From contig ML769657.1 of the NCBI GenBank assembly GCA_009733575.1, forward strand, positions 1-64,000: 64,000 bases of DNA, read 5' to 3'. Position numbers and translations under genes: made by a program. The first letter of the stretch is position 1; each line of letters begins with the position of its first letter. Of this stretch, positions 1 through 11,923 are shown piece after piece. The notes under the pieces are model-generated. The model searched no databases. It saw nothing but the letters and a program-made list of their open reading frames with translations, and was not told where the DNA came from. Source of the stretch: Gymnopus androsaceus JB14 (Eukaryota > Basidiomycota > Agaricomycetes > Agaricales > Omphalotaceae).

Positions 1-174
1 ATTCCATTATTAACATCCATAGGGAGTATATGTACAATACGGAGAGCCAAGAAAACAAAGCAAAGAGTGTAGTATGAAAGATTGCTCGACCAGACACAAA
101 GCAAATAAAATATTGGATATCTGTGAGATGTATTCCTGTACCTGTAATATATATATATGAAAACCAAATGAAAA

Positions 175-3100
175 CTAATTTCTTCCAGCAGCAGCACGCT
201 GTAAATAACTATCGAGCATCTGCAGAATGGAATCGACATGTTAGCCTGGTATGACGAACAGTTAGCGTGTAGGCGTACCTCGTCCATTTCCGACATCTTT
301 TTGAACGAATCCGCATAAATATCCTTTATTTTTGGATGCAGCTTGTCCAACTCGACGGGTCGACCAAACAACATATCATCCACAGGATGAATAACATCAG
401 CTCCCCTCCCACCTCCTGGCCTTATCAGTGACTTGGGCTGCATCGCCCGATACTCGATAACAGCGAGCATATGTGACACGCCAAAGTCCTCTTTCGTATG
501 AATCGGAGGGAGCCGTTTTGCAGGTTGGGCCTTTTGTAGGTGAGGGGCTGGGGTCGAAGTCGGAGTAGGAGTAGATCGTGCGGTAGGTGAGGACTCTATA
601 GGCGACATTACCCCATGGGAAGCAGCCGTCATGTACCCCGAAGCGTCTGACATGACGGACGCTACTGAAGGATTGCGCCTATTGCCTGGCCTACTGGTTG
701 GTGTCGTGGTGCCAGGTCGTGATCCGGAAATGGGAGTTACAGAGCGAGAGCGTGCGGCGTTTCCATCCACCGTACCATCCACCGAATACTGCGAAGACAC
801 AGAGCCCGAGCGAATAGAGGGAGATTGGACGCGGTTCTGAAGTGTCAGCGCAGCTTGTCCTTTTTTGATCTTGTTCAAGACGCGGTCAAGTTTCTCGCCA
901 TCACCTCCACGGCCAACGACGCCCTCCAGGAGATCGCGTTTATTGCTAGTTTCTCTCCATTCCTCCTCGACGATATCACTGATATCATACGCTGCCCCAT
1001 CAGGCAGGACATACGAGTAGCGCATTCGATCATCAGCATCGTACCTCGAGCTTCGCAATCTCACATTCCCCGGCAAAAGCAAGTCCACACCTCGCACCGA
1101 ATTGGTTTGAGTGGACAGTAGAATATCACGTTGCTTTTCCTGTTTTGCTCTACGCTGTGCAGCGATGATTTCTTTTGGCGTGGGCTGTTGCGACTGAGGT
1201 TTGTCCTTCTGCATTTGCATTATTCGCTCCTCTATTGTTCGGGGAGACAACGGCTCTGAGCTAGCATTAGACGACTGCGATTCCCGATGAAGATTGCGCA
1301 GGGCTAGCTCGTCAAGAGGTGCTGACATGCGGTGACGAGAGGTCGAATTGCGATAGGATGTGGCTCGTCGCAGGATGAAAATTGGGTCATTGTGGGAAAC
1401 GTCATCGATGGTACCCAAAAGCTGAGCAGAGTCAACTGAACGCCGTTTAGAGTCCGGGAATCGACGGTCGACGGCCTTGTATGTGGGTGGCCGACTGTAA
1501 GCGTCGATAACTTTGCTTGACGGTGGCAGTTCTTTCTCTGTAGGGTAAACCAATATGCATCAGTAACTTGTCAACCCTCTACAGAGCAAAAGACAAAACA
1601 GACCTTGACCTCCCGCATCAACAGCCAACCCATACCTCACTCTAGAAGAGCTCCGCCTCTTGGTGGACTTATCCTCAATTTCATCACCTCCATCAACAAC
1701 ACCCTCCAGAATCCCAAACCGCTCCAGCCCAATCTCAATAACTTCTGCCACAGTGACGTTCTTCGGGAACACAAACACCTTGCGGCGCATGTTCATGGGG
1801 AGCCCAGGTGAAGCCAAGGAGCTCGACTGGCTCTGCGATCTGTCTCGGTCCCGCAACGTATGCTTGAAAACAATCGCCTCCGTAAGGGGATCAAATACCA
1901 TATCTTCTGGGAGATCGTCTGCGTATATAATAACTTGCATCGCGAATCGGAAGGAAGGGGAGCTGAATCTCTCAGCAGGGACGTTGCCTTGGGTAGAGAC
2001 AGTGAGATGTCTCGGAGAACCGACGATATCCGAATCGGTGAAGGACGAATCGGCAGCGATCAACGTATCGTCTCCCTCACGTCCACTTTCGTCTCCATCA
2101 TCATCATCACCTCCTCCTCGTCTGTTCAGATAAAACTTGACCGCCGAATCATCCGAAAAGTCATTCATAGGCAGCTTCTTGATCGCAGGATGCATCGACA
2201 GATTACTCGAAACCGAGCTGATACTCCCGACACTGCTCCGTTTGACTTTGGGTACTTCCATCGCGGCCTCGACGAGGTTTTCAAATACTACGAGAGGCTT
2301 TTCTGTATCATGGAGGACGGCGGAGGAACCTTCCATCTGTTTTACAGTCAGATAGTAATCATTGGAATCCTCAGCAGCGGGAAGCCTGAACCGTTGTAAA
2401 GCCTGTTTGACGAGCTCTGCTGAGCTAGTCGAGGACGCAAGAAGGACGGTTTTGAAGGTGGCTTCGGTCTGGAGATTCTTCCCTGCGAATACCCGGATAA
2501 CGCTGAGCTCGGGAATATGCCCGTCCACAACACCCTGATTGAGAATCAAGGAGCCGGGTCGAGCTCGTTGCGTTGGTGGACCGAGGCCACTCGAAGAGCT
2601 CGAGTAAGAGTTGATGATAGATGCCGACTGCAAGCCATAGGAAGGCTGGAGTTCTGGCGGAGAAGATGGAGAACGGTTTAGATACTGCTGATACAAAGCC
2701 TGCTGCTGCTGGTCCTTTTGTCGCAACTGTGAGGCATGCGATGAAACTTCGGAAGAAGAGGAGGAGCCTCTTCCGGGAGGAGTCTGAGGCTGACCCTGCT
2801 GGGTGAACCGTCTGGGATCCATCGAGTTTCGAAGAGCTGCTGCCTGCTGTTGCTGTTGCTGTTGCATAGCAGTCTGGGTGGTCGGCGAAACGGTCATTGA
2901 ATCCGTGCCAGAGGGCCTTCCAGATTCCTCGGAAGTTCTGGTCGGTCGACTGTGACCGTTATCAGAAGAAACTTCAAAGGAAGATATGGATCCGTTCTTA
3001 TCCTTCTTGTCTTTGTCTTTCTTACGACCGAACAATCCTCCAAACACTCCCTTCTTTTTCTTTCCGTCGTCTGCTTCTGTGTCACGCTCTTTTCGAAGCT

Positions 3101-4515
3101 TGGACCCTCCAGAGGATGAGCTTCCAGACTTGGCAAGACTCGCAGAGCTCACCGGCGGAGCCATCTTCTGAGGTTCCTTCCCCTTGGCCCTTTTCCTAAG
3201 CGAGTCCTCCGACTCTTCCTCGCGAAGCCGCTTCCGTTCTTTCTTCCTGTCTTTGCAGTAATACAGAAGAAGGTGTGGGAGTAGAGGCGCCATCTGGTTC
3301 ACGGATGAGATTAGGTGTCATCGTCATACGAACAGTTTCCTGCTGCTCGAGAGGATCTCGACGATGACCAGAGTTGGATGATGAGGTAGGGCTTTCCTGA
3401 GCAAGCCTCTCGCGAGACCCGGATGTACGAAGCGGAGACTGAGGTTCCGGGGAAGTTACGACGAGCTGAGGCTGTTGCTGAGCCGCCAGTGCCTGCTGCC
3501 TTTGTTGTTGCACCTGCTGCTGGCCAGCTGTTGTTGTTGTTGCTGCTGCTGCTGCAACTGCTGGGCCTTTAGCGAGGCTTCTGAAGACCAGGTCGCAGGG
3601 AGGCAAGAGCTTCGGGCCCGACTGTTTAGCACGCATGGCCTCGACAGCAGAGTCGTCCATCTCATGCCATCATCTGCTTCCATATTCATTCCGTTCGGTC
3701 CAAGCTTGCCTTTTCCTGGGCGAGTCTCTCCTCCTCTTCCTCCTCAGCAGCAAGACCAGCATCTTCGCCATCGTACGACTCATCATCCCATTCTTCTTCA
3801 CCGTCATCCTCATCTTCAGAATTCCATACGGCTGGAGGGTATTTGTGGACATGCAAAGAAGCGATAAGTTAACGCGCCTAGTTGAGCGAGACTCTGAGCG
3901 AGGAGCAGGCGAGGCATTCTGGCCTTGGCGAGAATTAAGGTTGTTGCGTAGATGATCCTGGGAGATGTTTAGGCTATCCTGAAGTTCGTTCTGCGTTGCA
4001 GAAGCAAGCTGTGAAGAATAGTGTTAGTTTGGTCAAATTGGTGTTAGAGGGCATACTTACGTCAACATTTCGATGCTTGTTGAGCCTGGCCAGACGTTCA
4101 AAAGGAGTTTCGATATTCTCTGCAGGAATATAACCAACTTCCTGGTTTTGAGAACGCGAACAAGCCACCAGTAGCTGTTGCTGTCGTCCATCAAGAATAA
4201 ACTATCGCCCTTGACGACATTTGCCTGACCTTCGACGGTAGCCGCGAAACTATGAAGAGAATAAACCAAGTCAAAGTCTATCGACTCGTTTGGAATGGAC
4301 AACGAAGATGACCCGTCATCCACGTCGTCGTCCATATAGTCTTCTCTGTCTTCTCCGTCAGAGTCATCATCCTCTAAAACCGAACGTTCTTCGTCGTCTG
4401 TCCCTACAAAATTTCCTGCATCGGCATCCATGTCCATCTGATCGTCTGCGTGAATTTGGCCTCGCAAGTCGAATGTGTCGTTACGAGTGGGTCGCCGTAC
4501 ATCAATACTTTGCAT
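175..4515 (-). CDS. SH3 and Ras-association domain polarity protein (Bud14/Tea4-like)
   Basis: The first exon (4061-4515) starts MQSIDVRR, runs through an acidic stretch, then an SH3 domain (VYSLHSFAATVEGQANV ... SYWWLVRVL) followed by GYIPAENIETP and ERLARLNKHRN, the post-SH3 block I associate with fungal Bud14/Tea4 cell-end proteins. Next come Q/A-rich linkers, a Lys-rich patch, a Ras-association-like domain (starts ELSVIRVFAGKNL, ends VKFYLNRR, about 2090-2500) and a second ubiquitin-like block (KVFVFPKNVTVAEVIEIGL). The last two exons are 279-1537 and 175-219, ending QRAAAGRN. Family role: SH3 scaffolds that mark growing tips and recruit PP1 and formins; this is inferred, not seen. Reading frame breaks near 4146, 3866, 3700, 3657 and 3255; four are repaired by one extra base in a short homopolymer, the fifth could be an intron. 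A TATAAATA-like site lies at about 4748-4757. The Bud14/Tea4 name is less certain than the domain calls. Confidence 0.65.
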
Positions 4516-5134
4516 GAAGAGGGTCGCGAAGAAGATGTGTTGTCAAATTTAGCGCGCGCACCAGTAGGCGTCGGCGCTAACTCCTTTCTCTTCATCACCC
4601 CATGATCTCTTTACTGTACAAAACATTTACCTTGCCAACCCAGCAGGAAATCTCTCAGAATGGAAATCAATCGCGTAACCTCCTGTCGGAAATGCACTGA
4701 GTCTCATAGTTGGATTCTCTGGTTCGCCAGATTCTCCCAGAGAACAAATATTTATACGCGTTTAACGTTTGATTGCCTTTCACTCCATTAGACTCCACTC
4801 CATTCGAGTATTCTTTATTGCCTCTCCTTCGGACGTCCATATATCTCAGAGCATTCCCACACTTCCCCCTCACTCTTCGTTCGACATCTGAGGGCCCGTA
4901 CATATCTCTTTCTTGCATACCTAGAGCTCTTACTTACCCATATTTATCTATTTCTCATTTCTGTTCCCGTTCTCTAGGTATTTAATTGTTCTCATCTACG
5001 TTCGTTTTCCCGCTTCTAGACTCGACCTCCAATAGTTTCCTCTGAGAATTTCAAGGTCATGGATACCGGTAGCAAACCCCACAACGCATATGTTCCAGAC
5101 GGTGCGAACAAGCATTGAAAACACGAACACCGAA

Positions 5135-6240
5135 AAGCTGATTCCGCTATCTCCAGCTTACACTATAGTGCAACATACCTTGAGACGTCCGAATTTATAC
5201 TATGTGGACATGCGAAGCCACTACTGAGCGCATGATTTACCGCGACGTTCAATACGTCCCTGGTTTCTTTAAGATTGTAGATGAAATTCTCCTTGACGCG
5301 GCTTACAATAAAGTACGCTCCCTCTTTCATGTCTAATCTAGCTGCGGCTCTGAACTCTTTATACTTTTTCCCGAATGAATAACCCGAGCACAGACAGTGG
5401 ACACGCTCAAAGTCAATATCAATATTAAAGTAGGTACTATATCGGTGTTCAACAACGGCAAGGGCCTTCCTATCAAGATTCACTCTCTCGAACAGATCTA
5501 CATACCAGAGCTTGCTTTGGCCATTTTCTAGCTAACTCCATCTACGACAGCGACGATGATGATAAGATCGGTGGTCGCAACGGTTATTACGGTGCTAAAC
5601 TTGCCAAAATTTTTTCTCGCGAGTTCACTGTCGAGATTGCCGATAACTCCTCTCTTCAAATATACATACAAGCAGACGTGGACGGACAATACGAGCACCT
5701 GCAGAAATGCAGAGATCACTAAAAACGTGAATCGCGAGGAATATAAGCGTATCACAATACGCTCTAATCTCACGCGTTTTGGTATGGATTCGATCGATGA
5801 GGACTCCTCCGAAAGCGCGTCTACGACTTGGTCGGTACATCAAAGAACGTCGATGTCTTTCTTAATGACGAGCTTTCAAAGATAAATGACTTCAGTTCGT
5901 ACGTGGAGTTGTATCTCAACTCGACGTCGGTTGAGGAGTCCAGCGGTGTTCCCTGAATCAAGCCTACTATCATCTATGAACAGATCAGTCCGCGCTGGGA
6001 AGTACCTTTCACCGTTTCCAAAGGCGACTTCATGCAGGTCTCTCTTTCGTCAACTCCATTTCTACATCTAAAGGCGGACCACCGTCACGACACGTTCATG
6101 AACTCGAAAAAGCCTGACAGGAAGGAAGGAAAGAATCATACCATCGATCTGCAGAAATTTGCACTCGAATGGCCAAAGTCTTATGTCAAAGCTCGTCGTG
6201 CCTGATGACTCGAATTGACCGTTTTCAATAATGAAGTCCC
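5135..6240 (+). pseudogene. DNA topoisomerase II ATPase-domain relic
   Basis: Pieces in different frames line up, in order, with the N-terminal ATPase (GHKL) domain of eukaryotic topoisomerase II: a degenerate HTLRRPNLY (about 5170), VQYVPGFFKIVDEILLDAA (5245-5300), ISVFNNGKGLPIKIH (5435-5480), DSDDDDKIGGRNGYYGAKLA (5545-5605), KQTWTDN (5670), a beta-sheet segment ending near 6000 with ISPRWEV, and SFVNSISTSKGG (about 6045-6075). Stops and frame changes separate these pieces. No transducer end, TOPRIM, winged-helix or gate domain follows, so only about a quarter of the gene is present. Intron-like GT..AG remnants seem to be kept, which suggests a DNA-level duplication and not a retrocopy. The functional host gene must lie elsewhere. 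Confidence 0.8.
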
Positions 6241-6470
6241 TCAGTTAGAGTGTAAGTACTTGGTGTGCATTGAATTGTGATTAATGCCAGCCAAAGCTTC
6301 TAATCGAATACATCGCTCACTCGGAGGTAAAGAAGGGTAGAAATAAGGCTATAAAGCAGTCCGTAATAGTAGGTAGCTGTACAGTCCGAGTCCGTCTCTG
6401 TGGTAAATGTGTAAGCGGCAAAAGAAAGTCCATCCACATCGATATGCTCGTGAATTTTTCTTCAAGGAGT

Positions 6471-8166
6471 TCAATAGACCTCGAGCAGGGCACGGCGAGC
6501 TTCCATGTTTCTGAATCCATGAAAGAATTAGTAAACAGCGAGGAATGCTAGAAGAACAATCCAACATACCGTAAAGCACGAATCTTCGCACCAGGACCGG
6601 CACCAATTCCAGTGGTCGCATCTGAAGTAACACTTGTACCTGCAGCTCCTAGAGCGGGAGTAGCACCAGAGGAAGGGGCTGTGGCGATAGGCGCAGTGGC
6701 CTGAACAATGGTTGCTGTACCTAGAGCCCCCGGGTCACTCTCGGAGGTCGATTCTCCTGATGCTTCAGTAGAGTTGGCTGAATCCGTGCCAGTAACACCC
6801 GTTGCCGAAGTCGAAGCTACAGTTGAGTTTGATGATGATGCAGCTGCAGCTCCCGCCACACCCGTGCAGTCACAATCGCATGAGGCCTCCTCTCCTGCAC
6901 AGTCAGTTTCTCCATCGCATGATTCGTCTCCGGTGCAGTCAGCTTCTTCGTCGCAGTCAGCCTCTCCATCACACGACGCGACTCCTGTGCAGTCCGTGGA
7001 GGTGGCCGAGTCAGGACATTCCGTACATTCCGTTGTAGAATTCGTCGAGGCAGCACTACAGTCTGTGCATGCCGACGTGGTGTTGGATGAGACAGCACCT
7101 GTACAGTCGATAGTCGTGGCGTTGGCTGACGTAGCACCTGTACAATCGGTAGTGTTGGATGAGACAACACCTGCACAGTCAGTAGCCGTGGCGTTGGAGG
7201 TAGCACCTGTACAGTCGGTAGCCGTAGTGTTGGATGAGACAGCACCTGTACAGTCAGTAGCCGTGGCGTTGGAGGTAGCACCTGTACAGTCGGTAGCCGT
7301 AGTATTGGATGAGGCAGCACCTGTAGTACAGTCGGTACACGACGACGTAGAATTGGCTGAGATACCGGTACAGGCAGTACATGACGATGTGGTGTTAGAT
7401 GAGGTAGCACCTGTACTTGACGCCGTGGTGTTGGATGAGACATCACCTGCACTTGATGCCGTGGTGTTGGATGAGACAGTACCTGCACAGTCGATGCATG
7501 CCGACGTGGTGTTGGACGTGGCGCTTGTCGAGGCAGCACCTGTACATCCCGTACATGCCGACGTGCTATTGGACGAAGCAGCACCTACGCATGCTCCCGT
7601 GGCGCCAGTCGAGGCAGCAGTACAAGCACCTGCTCCGGCAGCAGCTTTAGCCTTCTTACCCTTTTTAGCTTTCGCGCCCTTCTTCCCAGCCTTCTTCCCA
7701 GCAGTACAACAAGTTGTCGTCGTCGAGGCAGTACCAGCAGCACAACAAGTTGTCGTTGTCGAGCAAGTACCAGTGGTACTTGCTGTAGTAGAGTTGGATG
7801 TCGCGCCCACGCCCGTCGCAGTAGAAGTCGAGTTATCGCTGGAAACAGTAGTCCCGGCGCTTGAAGCGTTTGTGGGGTTCAGCGCGGCTACGGCACCAGC
7901 GTTTGCGCCAGTTGCGGCAACATTGACAACGTCGGCTTTTTGCTACAAAACACGATCCATGAGCGTTGAACGTACGAGCCAAAGGAAATGCTTTACCACT
8001 TGTTTGTGTTTGCGAGACTGTAAAGGTAGAAACAAACAGTCAGTCGCGTTGACAAACTAAGTAGACGAGAACATACCACCAACGAAGCATCGACTGGACG
8101 AGGCGCTGCTAAGGCAGAGCCAGCAGCACAGGCAAGAAGAGGAAGGATAGAGTACTTGAATAACAT
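6471..8166 (-). CDS. secreted Cys/Thr/Ser-rich repeat protein (paralogue 1)
   Basis: Four exons (8077-8166, 7997-8017, 6570-7942, 6471-6510) give 508 codons in frame. Exon 1 encodes a signal peptide (MLFKYSILPLLACAAGSALA). Exon 2 is a 7-codon micro-exon. The large exon is low complexity: it is dense in N-glycosylation sequons of the SNTT/NSTT type, has a Lys/Ala-rich basic patch, and carries a tandem repeat built on TDCTGAVSSNTTA. The last exon gives RNMEARRALLEVY. Signal peptide and C-terminal motif KIRALRN..ARR match the protein at 19527-20300, so they are paralogues with a different middle. No enzymatic domain is visible. A heavily O/N-glycosylated wall or extracellular protein is the best inference. 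The opposite strand is open for 450 codons, but that is a by-product of the repeat. TATA-like sequence lies at 8416-8423. Confidence 0.7.
7130..7340. repeat. coding minisatellite in the secreted Cys-rich protein
   Basis: Near-identical units of about 66 bases repeat here, recognisable by the recurring strings gcacctgtacagtc and gtagccgt. On the minus strand they encode alternating ATDCTGATSNATA and TDCTGAVSSNTTA blocks. More diverged units extend on both sides, to about 6900 and 7520. Unit number is likely to vary between strains. Confidence 0.75.
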
Positions 8167-8786
8167 TGGTGGAACGGCGGAATCAAAGAATAGTAACGTC
8201 CGTTATAGAAGACGAGGGCGGTAATGTGCTCTGCACTTGAAAGATGGACTAGCACAAAGAGACAGACGGTCGGAACAAGCTAAAACGAAACTGGAATGGA
8301 ATAAAAAGTCGATCACCGATCGAAAAAAGTGAAAAGAGTGAGGAAAAGGGCGAAGTTGGCTGGCTCAATCACAGGAAGAGCACGAATCTGGGGGAGACCT
8401 TTTCGTTTATGAGCCTTTATATACACAAAACCGGGGCCAGACTGCAAACGCCGTGATTCTGGTCTATGAGAATCTTGCTCCACGAATTTTGTGGAGTAGA
8501 ACACAAAGCTATTATAGTATAAGGAGCTGATCATTCGGGTAGTTGCATAGAGAACAATGGTTAGAACTGAGTCCTTTGAATAAAGATGTGACTGCCTCGC
8601 AACGAGGGTTTGTCTATTCCTAGTTTTTGGAGCAATGGAGTTGATGCTTGGAGTTCTTTCCACATTTGAACGCGGTTATGCTGTTGCACGATGTTAAGTA
8701 TGTGATTGATGAACAATATGAACATCTGCACCTTGCACTTTTCCTGTACTGTATGGGATCTGCTGATAATTGTCACCGTATCCCCG
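8167..8786. other. intergenic, promoter side of the secreted gene
   Basis: No credible gene. Within it, 8220-8280 resembles the sequence upstream of the two other family members (the gtgctctgcact block), and a TATA-like tttatata lies at 8416-8423 (minus-strand TATATAAA). The spacing implies a long 5' untranslated region or an upstream exon. Confidence 0.5.
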
Positions 8787-9768
8787 GGAAAAATCTATTG
8801 GGAAACCCCTTTCTAAGAGAAACCCCCCTCCGAGAAACCCTGACTATTGAGGAACCCGGGTGCTGGCTTGGCTTAGTAACACCATCACCGGCCGGTGGTC
8901 TCCAATGAACTCCAACGATGTCGCGACGGTCTCCACCTTGAATGGCCCTTAACTACTCTTTTGATCTTTGAACTAATGCTAATTTCTGTTGCCGCCCCTC
9001 AAAGCTTTGTAGCCAAATCAAGGTAGCGAACTGGTAGAATTGAATCCAAAGGTGTGTTTCAGTGTTCTTCTAACGTTGTCCGAATGAAAGTAAGCAAGCT
9101 CTTTCAAATCTCGATGTCTTGCACTCTCTCTGCGCCATGTCTTCCTGCATTACATCTTCCGCATACATATAGGCTGCCAAGCCCCCCTCTATGGCCAGGC
9201 ATTTGTCAGTTAGCATCATTAGCCATTGCTCAGATTTCGAATTTGAGTTACTGGGTATTGCTGCGCATGCTGTATGTATCACCTCTAGCAAGGAATTCCA
9301 TTCCGCGTTTGACTGGCTTTATAACTACATAAGATGCAAATACATTATCATTTACCATAAAGCACAAGACAATGAGCACGCATGTCTCCCTGTTCCGACG
9401 CACTCCATGTTTTTGTCAACTCCCTCAGGTATGATGTATTGCAATTCGCATGCCCGAATTACCTTTTCTTGCACCTCCGCCCTGTATTTGCAGCGTGCGC
9501 GCAACTGCAAGTTGTGGTGCTGGACAAGTGATCAAAGCTGCATTGTGCAGTTGTGAATCCGAACGTTGGAGGTCTTGAGCTTTCTATTAAAAAGCTCGAA
9601 ATCTATTAAAATAGTGGTTTTTCTATTTTCAAGTCTACGCACGGGCGCTTCTCAGTGGGCGCCTGTTTCGGCCGGTCATCAGAGAAACCCTCAAGCCACT
9701 TTTTCGAGAGGGTTTCCCGAGGAACCCGGGGTTTCTCGGAGAAAGGGGGTTGCTGAATAGATTTTTCC
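8787..9768. mobile_element. non-autonomous Mutator-like DNA transposon
   Basis: A 982-bp element. The left end ggaaaaatctatt (8787-8799) is the exact reverse complement of the right end (9756-9768). Imperfect similarity continues inward, with several copies of gagaaaccc in the subterminal regions. It is flanked by a perfect 9-bp direct repeat gtatccccg (8778-8786 and 9769-9777), which fits a target-site duplication of MULE type. The interior holds only short open frames and none resembles a transposase, so it would need a transposase from elsewhere. Confidence 0.85.
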
Positions 9769-9777
9769 GTATCCCCG

Positions 9778-10238
9778 CCATCGTTGTCCTTGCCACCGCG
9801 TATGCCTGCGCTTACACTGACCAATGAACAACGGCACTCACCAATTCAGTTTGCTTTCAACGTTACCAACCTTTGAATAGAAAGCTCGACCCTCAGCGCT
9901 CAGGCATGTTGGTAGCGAATCAAGTATTTGAAAGATCAGGGCCAGTTCTTTCAGTGTTTGCTAGTAATGGCGATTGTAATGCGATTGAGAGTTTCTAGAT
10001 GAACTTTGCAGAAGAAAAAATAGGGCCCGTCGCCCAGGCGTCTACAATGGAGGATGGCGCTTACATGAAGATCAGCGTTCGTTGTATATTCTGTGCAAAA
10101 TATCACGGCATGTTTCTATCTAGTAGGGACCGTGTCGTGATAAACTTCTCTTCCAGCCAAGTAACGCTGCTACAGTACTATACGACCTTGTATGGTGGGA
10201 TGAACGGATTCATGATCTGCCTTCGCAGTCTTTCCCTG
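9778..10238. other. intergenic, no gene recognised
   Basis: Right flank of the transposon and 3' flank of the small secreted gene. An 85-codon plus-strand open frame lies here (9999-10256) but has no signal peptide or recognisable motif and overlaps the end of the better-supported minus-strand gene. Confidence 0.4.
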
Positions 10239-10587
10239 CTACTTACTGAACAGTAAGTTTTCAACAAATTCTGCGGAAGCTCTTAACTGACCTGATAACT
10301 TGATTAGATCTTGGTATCTCTGTGGTCGCTGGTCTGCTATCGTAGCCGCCACTGCAGCCACTGCCTGAGGATTCATCTCCGAGTCGCTCTGGAGATTTGA
10401 TACAAACAACGAGGTATTCTTGGCAAGGCTATTCGACTACGAAGGTAATAATAGTCAGATATGAATTATAGTACTTATTGACAGAAGTAATCACCTCCGC
10501 CGCCCCCGGGAGTGGCGCGCAAATCACCCATCCAGCAAAGCAAAGCCATAAAAGCAATATCCATTGAATGCCAAATTTTGACACCAT
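10239..10587 (-). CDS. small secreted protein, 96 residues
   Basis: Exon 1 (10495-10587) encodes 31 residues beginning MVSKFGIQWILLLWLCFAG, a clear signal peptide with a likely cleavage after VICA. A GT..AG intron (10437-10494) joins in frame to exon 2 (10239-10436), which reads into NPQAVAAVAATIADQRPQRY and ends ENLLFSK. The mature part is small, has no cysteine, is probably helical and matches no family I know. A consensus gtaagt sits just before the stop, so a further exon is possible. Effector-like secretion is inferred from size and signal peptide only. Confidence 0.55.
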
Positions 10588-11187
10588 CGTTGTGTTGTTC
10601 GTAGACGCGAAGCCGCTGTGTTCAACACAGTCCGAAAGATAGAATAGACCGGCTGAAAAAGGAAAAGCAGGCGCAGCCTTGTGAAGTCGGGAAGGAGAAG
10701 AGAAGGAGGGAGGGGAAAGTGTATGTGTGTGCGGGGTAAATCCAATTTTTGAACTCGGACCTCAGGAGCCTTTTATTCTGCTCAAGGGTCATCACGAGGC
10801 ATTTACGCTCGCTTATTTCTAGAATTTCCAGCGATTTAATCGTTGCCAATATCACCCTGCATGCTCCTGCATGTCGTTCGTACACTTTGTCTTGTTCATA
10901 GCAACAAGCCTAAACCTTGGCAGCATGTTATTGACCTCCTATATACTTGAAGGCGATCTCTCGCATCTCTCGCTACCCAAGTTCACCGCCGTCCAATTAT
11001 CTTACTTGTATCTTTGAAGATACCTATTCCCCAAAAGTGTTCAGTACCAATCCTTTCGATCCACTCGTGCGCAAATTTCAGATAAGTATCGTACATTGCA
11101 AGGTAAAGAAGTTTGAATACCTCGATAAAGGGAGGACTTACATAAAGCAGTAGTATGACGTCTTCGGCTTGGAAGTTGTCGATAAAT
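10588..11187. other. intergenic, no gene recognised
   Basis: Upstream region of the small secreted gene and 3' flank of the decayed secreted paralogue. It contains only short unsupported open frames. Confidence 0.4.
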
Positions 11188-11923
11188 TCAGTTGAATCCT
11201 GGCGAGCATTGAAGTTGTCATTCACAAAAGACTTGATAAGTGAGAGATGGCGGGAAGCCAAAGCTGGCGCACGAGTCTTTGTGCAAGATCTTGCAAGGAG
11301 TGCCCGTGGAAGTAACGAAAGTAGCAGCAACGGCATATTCGTAGTTTTAGCAGCAGCAGAGGCATTGGCTGTACTCGATACACTAGTACTATTCTTCCGG
11401 AGACACAACTAGAAGATATGTCAAGAACAACCACTCCATACTAACATTTGAACGGTAGTAGCAGTAGCTGCACTAGTCTCAGTATCGGTATCAGAAGCAA
11501 CGCTCGTTCCTCCGGAGACAAGAGATGTTATGAGCAACGACCCCATGATAACATTTGAATCTCACTGACCTGGCGAAAGCGGTCTGACAAGTATAATCTC
11601 CAACACTTCCATCCGCGATGTAAGCCACATTGCAAATTGTCCACGCAGCATCACAGGTATCCGAGAACGAGGTCGTCGATAGTCGAGTTGGCGGTTACTG
11701 TTCCAGCGTCTGAATCGCCAGAGGTGGATGCGGTGGTATTGGCAGAAGTCGCATCGGTCGTGTTCGCTACTTGACGAAGCTGTAAAAACATTTCGTCAAC
11801 GAGTCAAGTTGTGAGAAGGGAAACGCGAAAATACCACCAATGAAGCATCGTCAGGACGAAGAGCAGCCAAGACCGAGCCAACTAGGCAGGCGAAAAAGGA
11901 AGGATAGCGTACTTGAAGAACAT
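11188..11923 (-). pseudogene. decayed copy of the secreted Ser/Thr protein gene
   Basis: Collinear with the intact gene at 19527-20300. It keeps the signal-peptide start (MFFKYAILP), the LRQV exon start, ANTTASTSGDSDAGT and the Cys block DGSVGDYTCQTAFA. Breaks: a run of five A at 11893-11897 is one base short relative to the intact copy and shifts the signal exon; a second shift follows the AGTVTANST segment; the last intron has lost its acceptor (the position of the paralogue's gaacag reads gaatgac). The end aligns with the paralogue's ARRDFN stop. Part of a segmental duplication that also brought in the end of HGH1. Confidence 0.75.

Noticed and set aside
6708..8060. 450-codon plus-strand open frame opposite the secreted protein gene
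   Set aside because: It is created by the repeat structure of the minus-strand gene; the minus strand has signal peptide, splice sites and a paralogue, the plus strand has none.
9070..9291. Possible transposase fragment inside the MULE-like element
   Set aside because: A 73-residue minus-strand frame has plausible composition but no catalytic DDE pattern and is blocked by stops on both sides.
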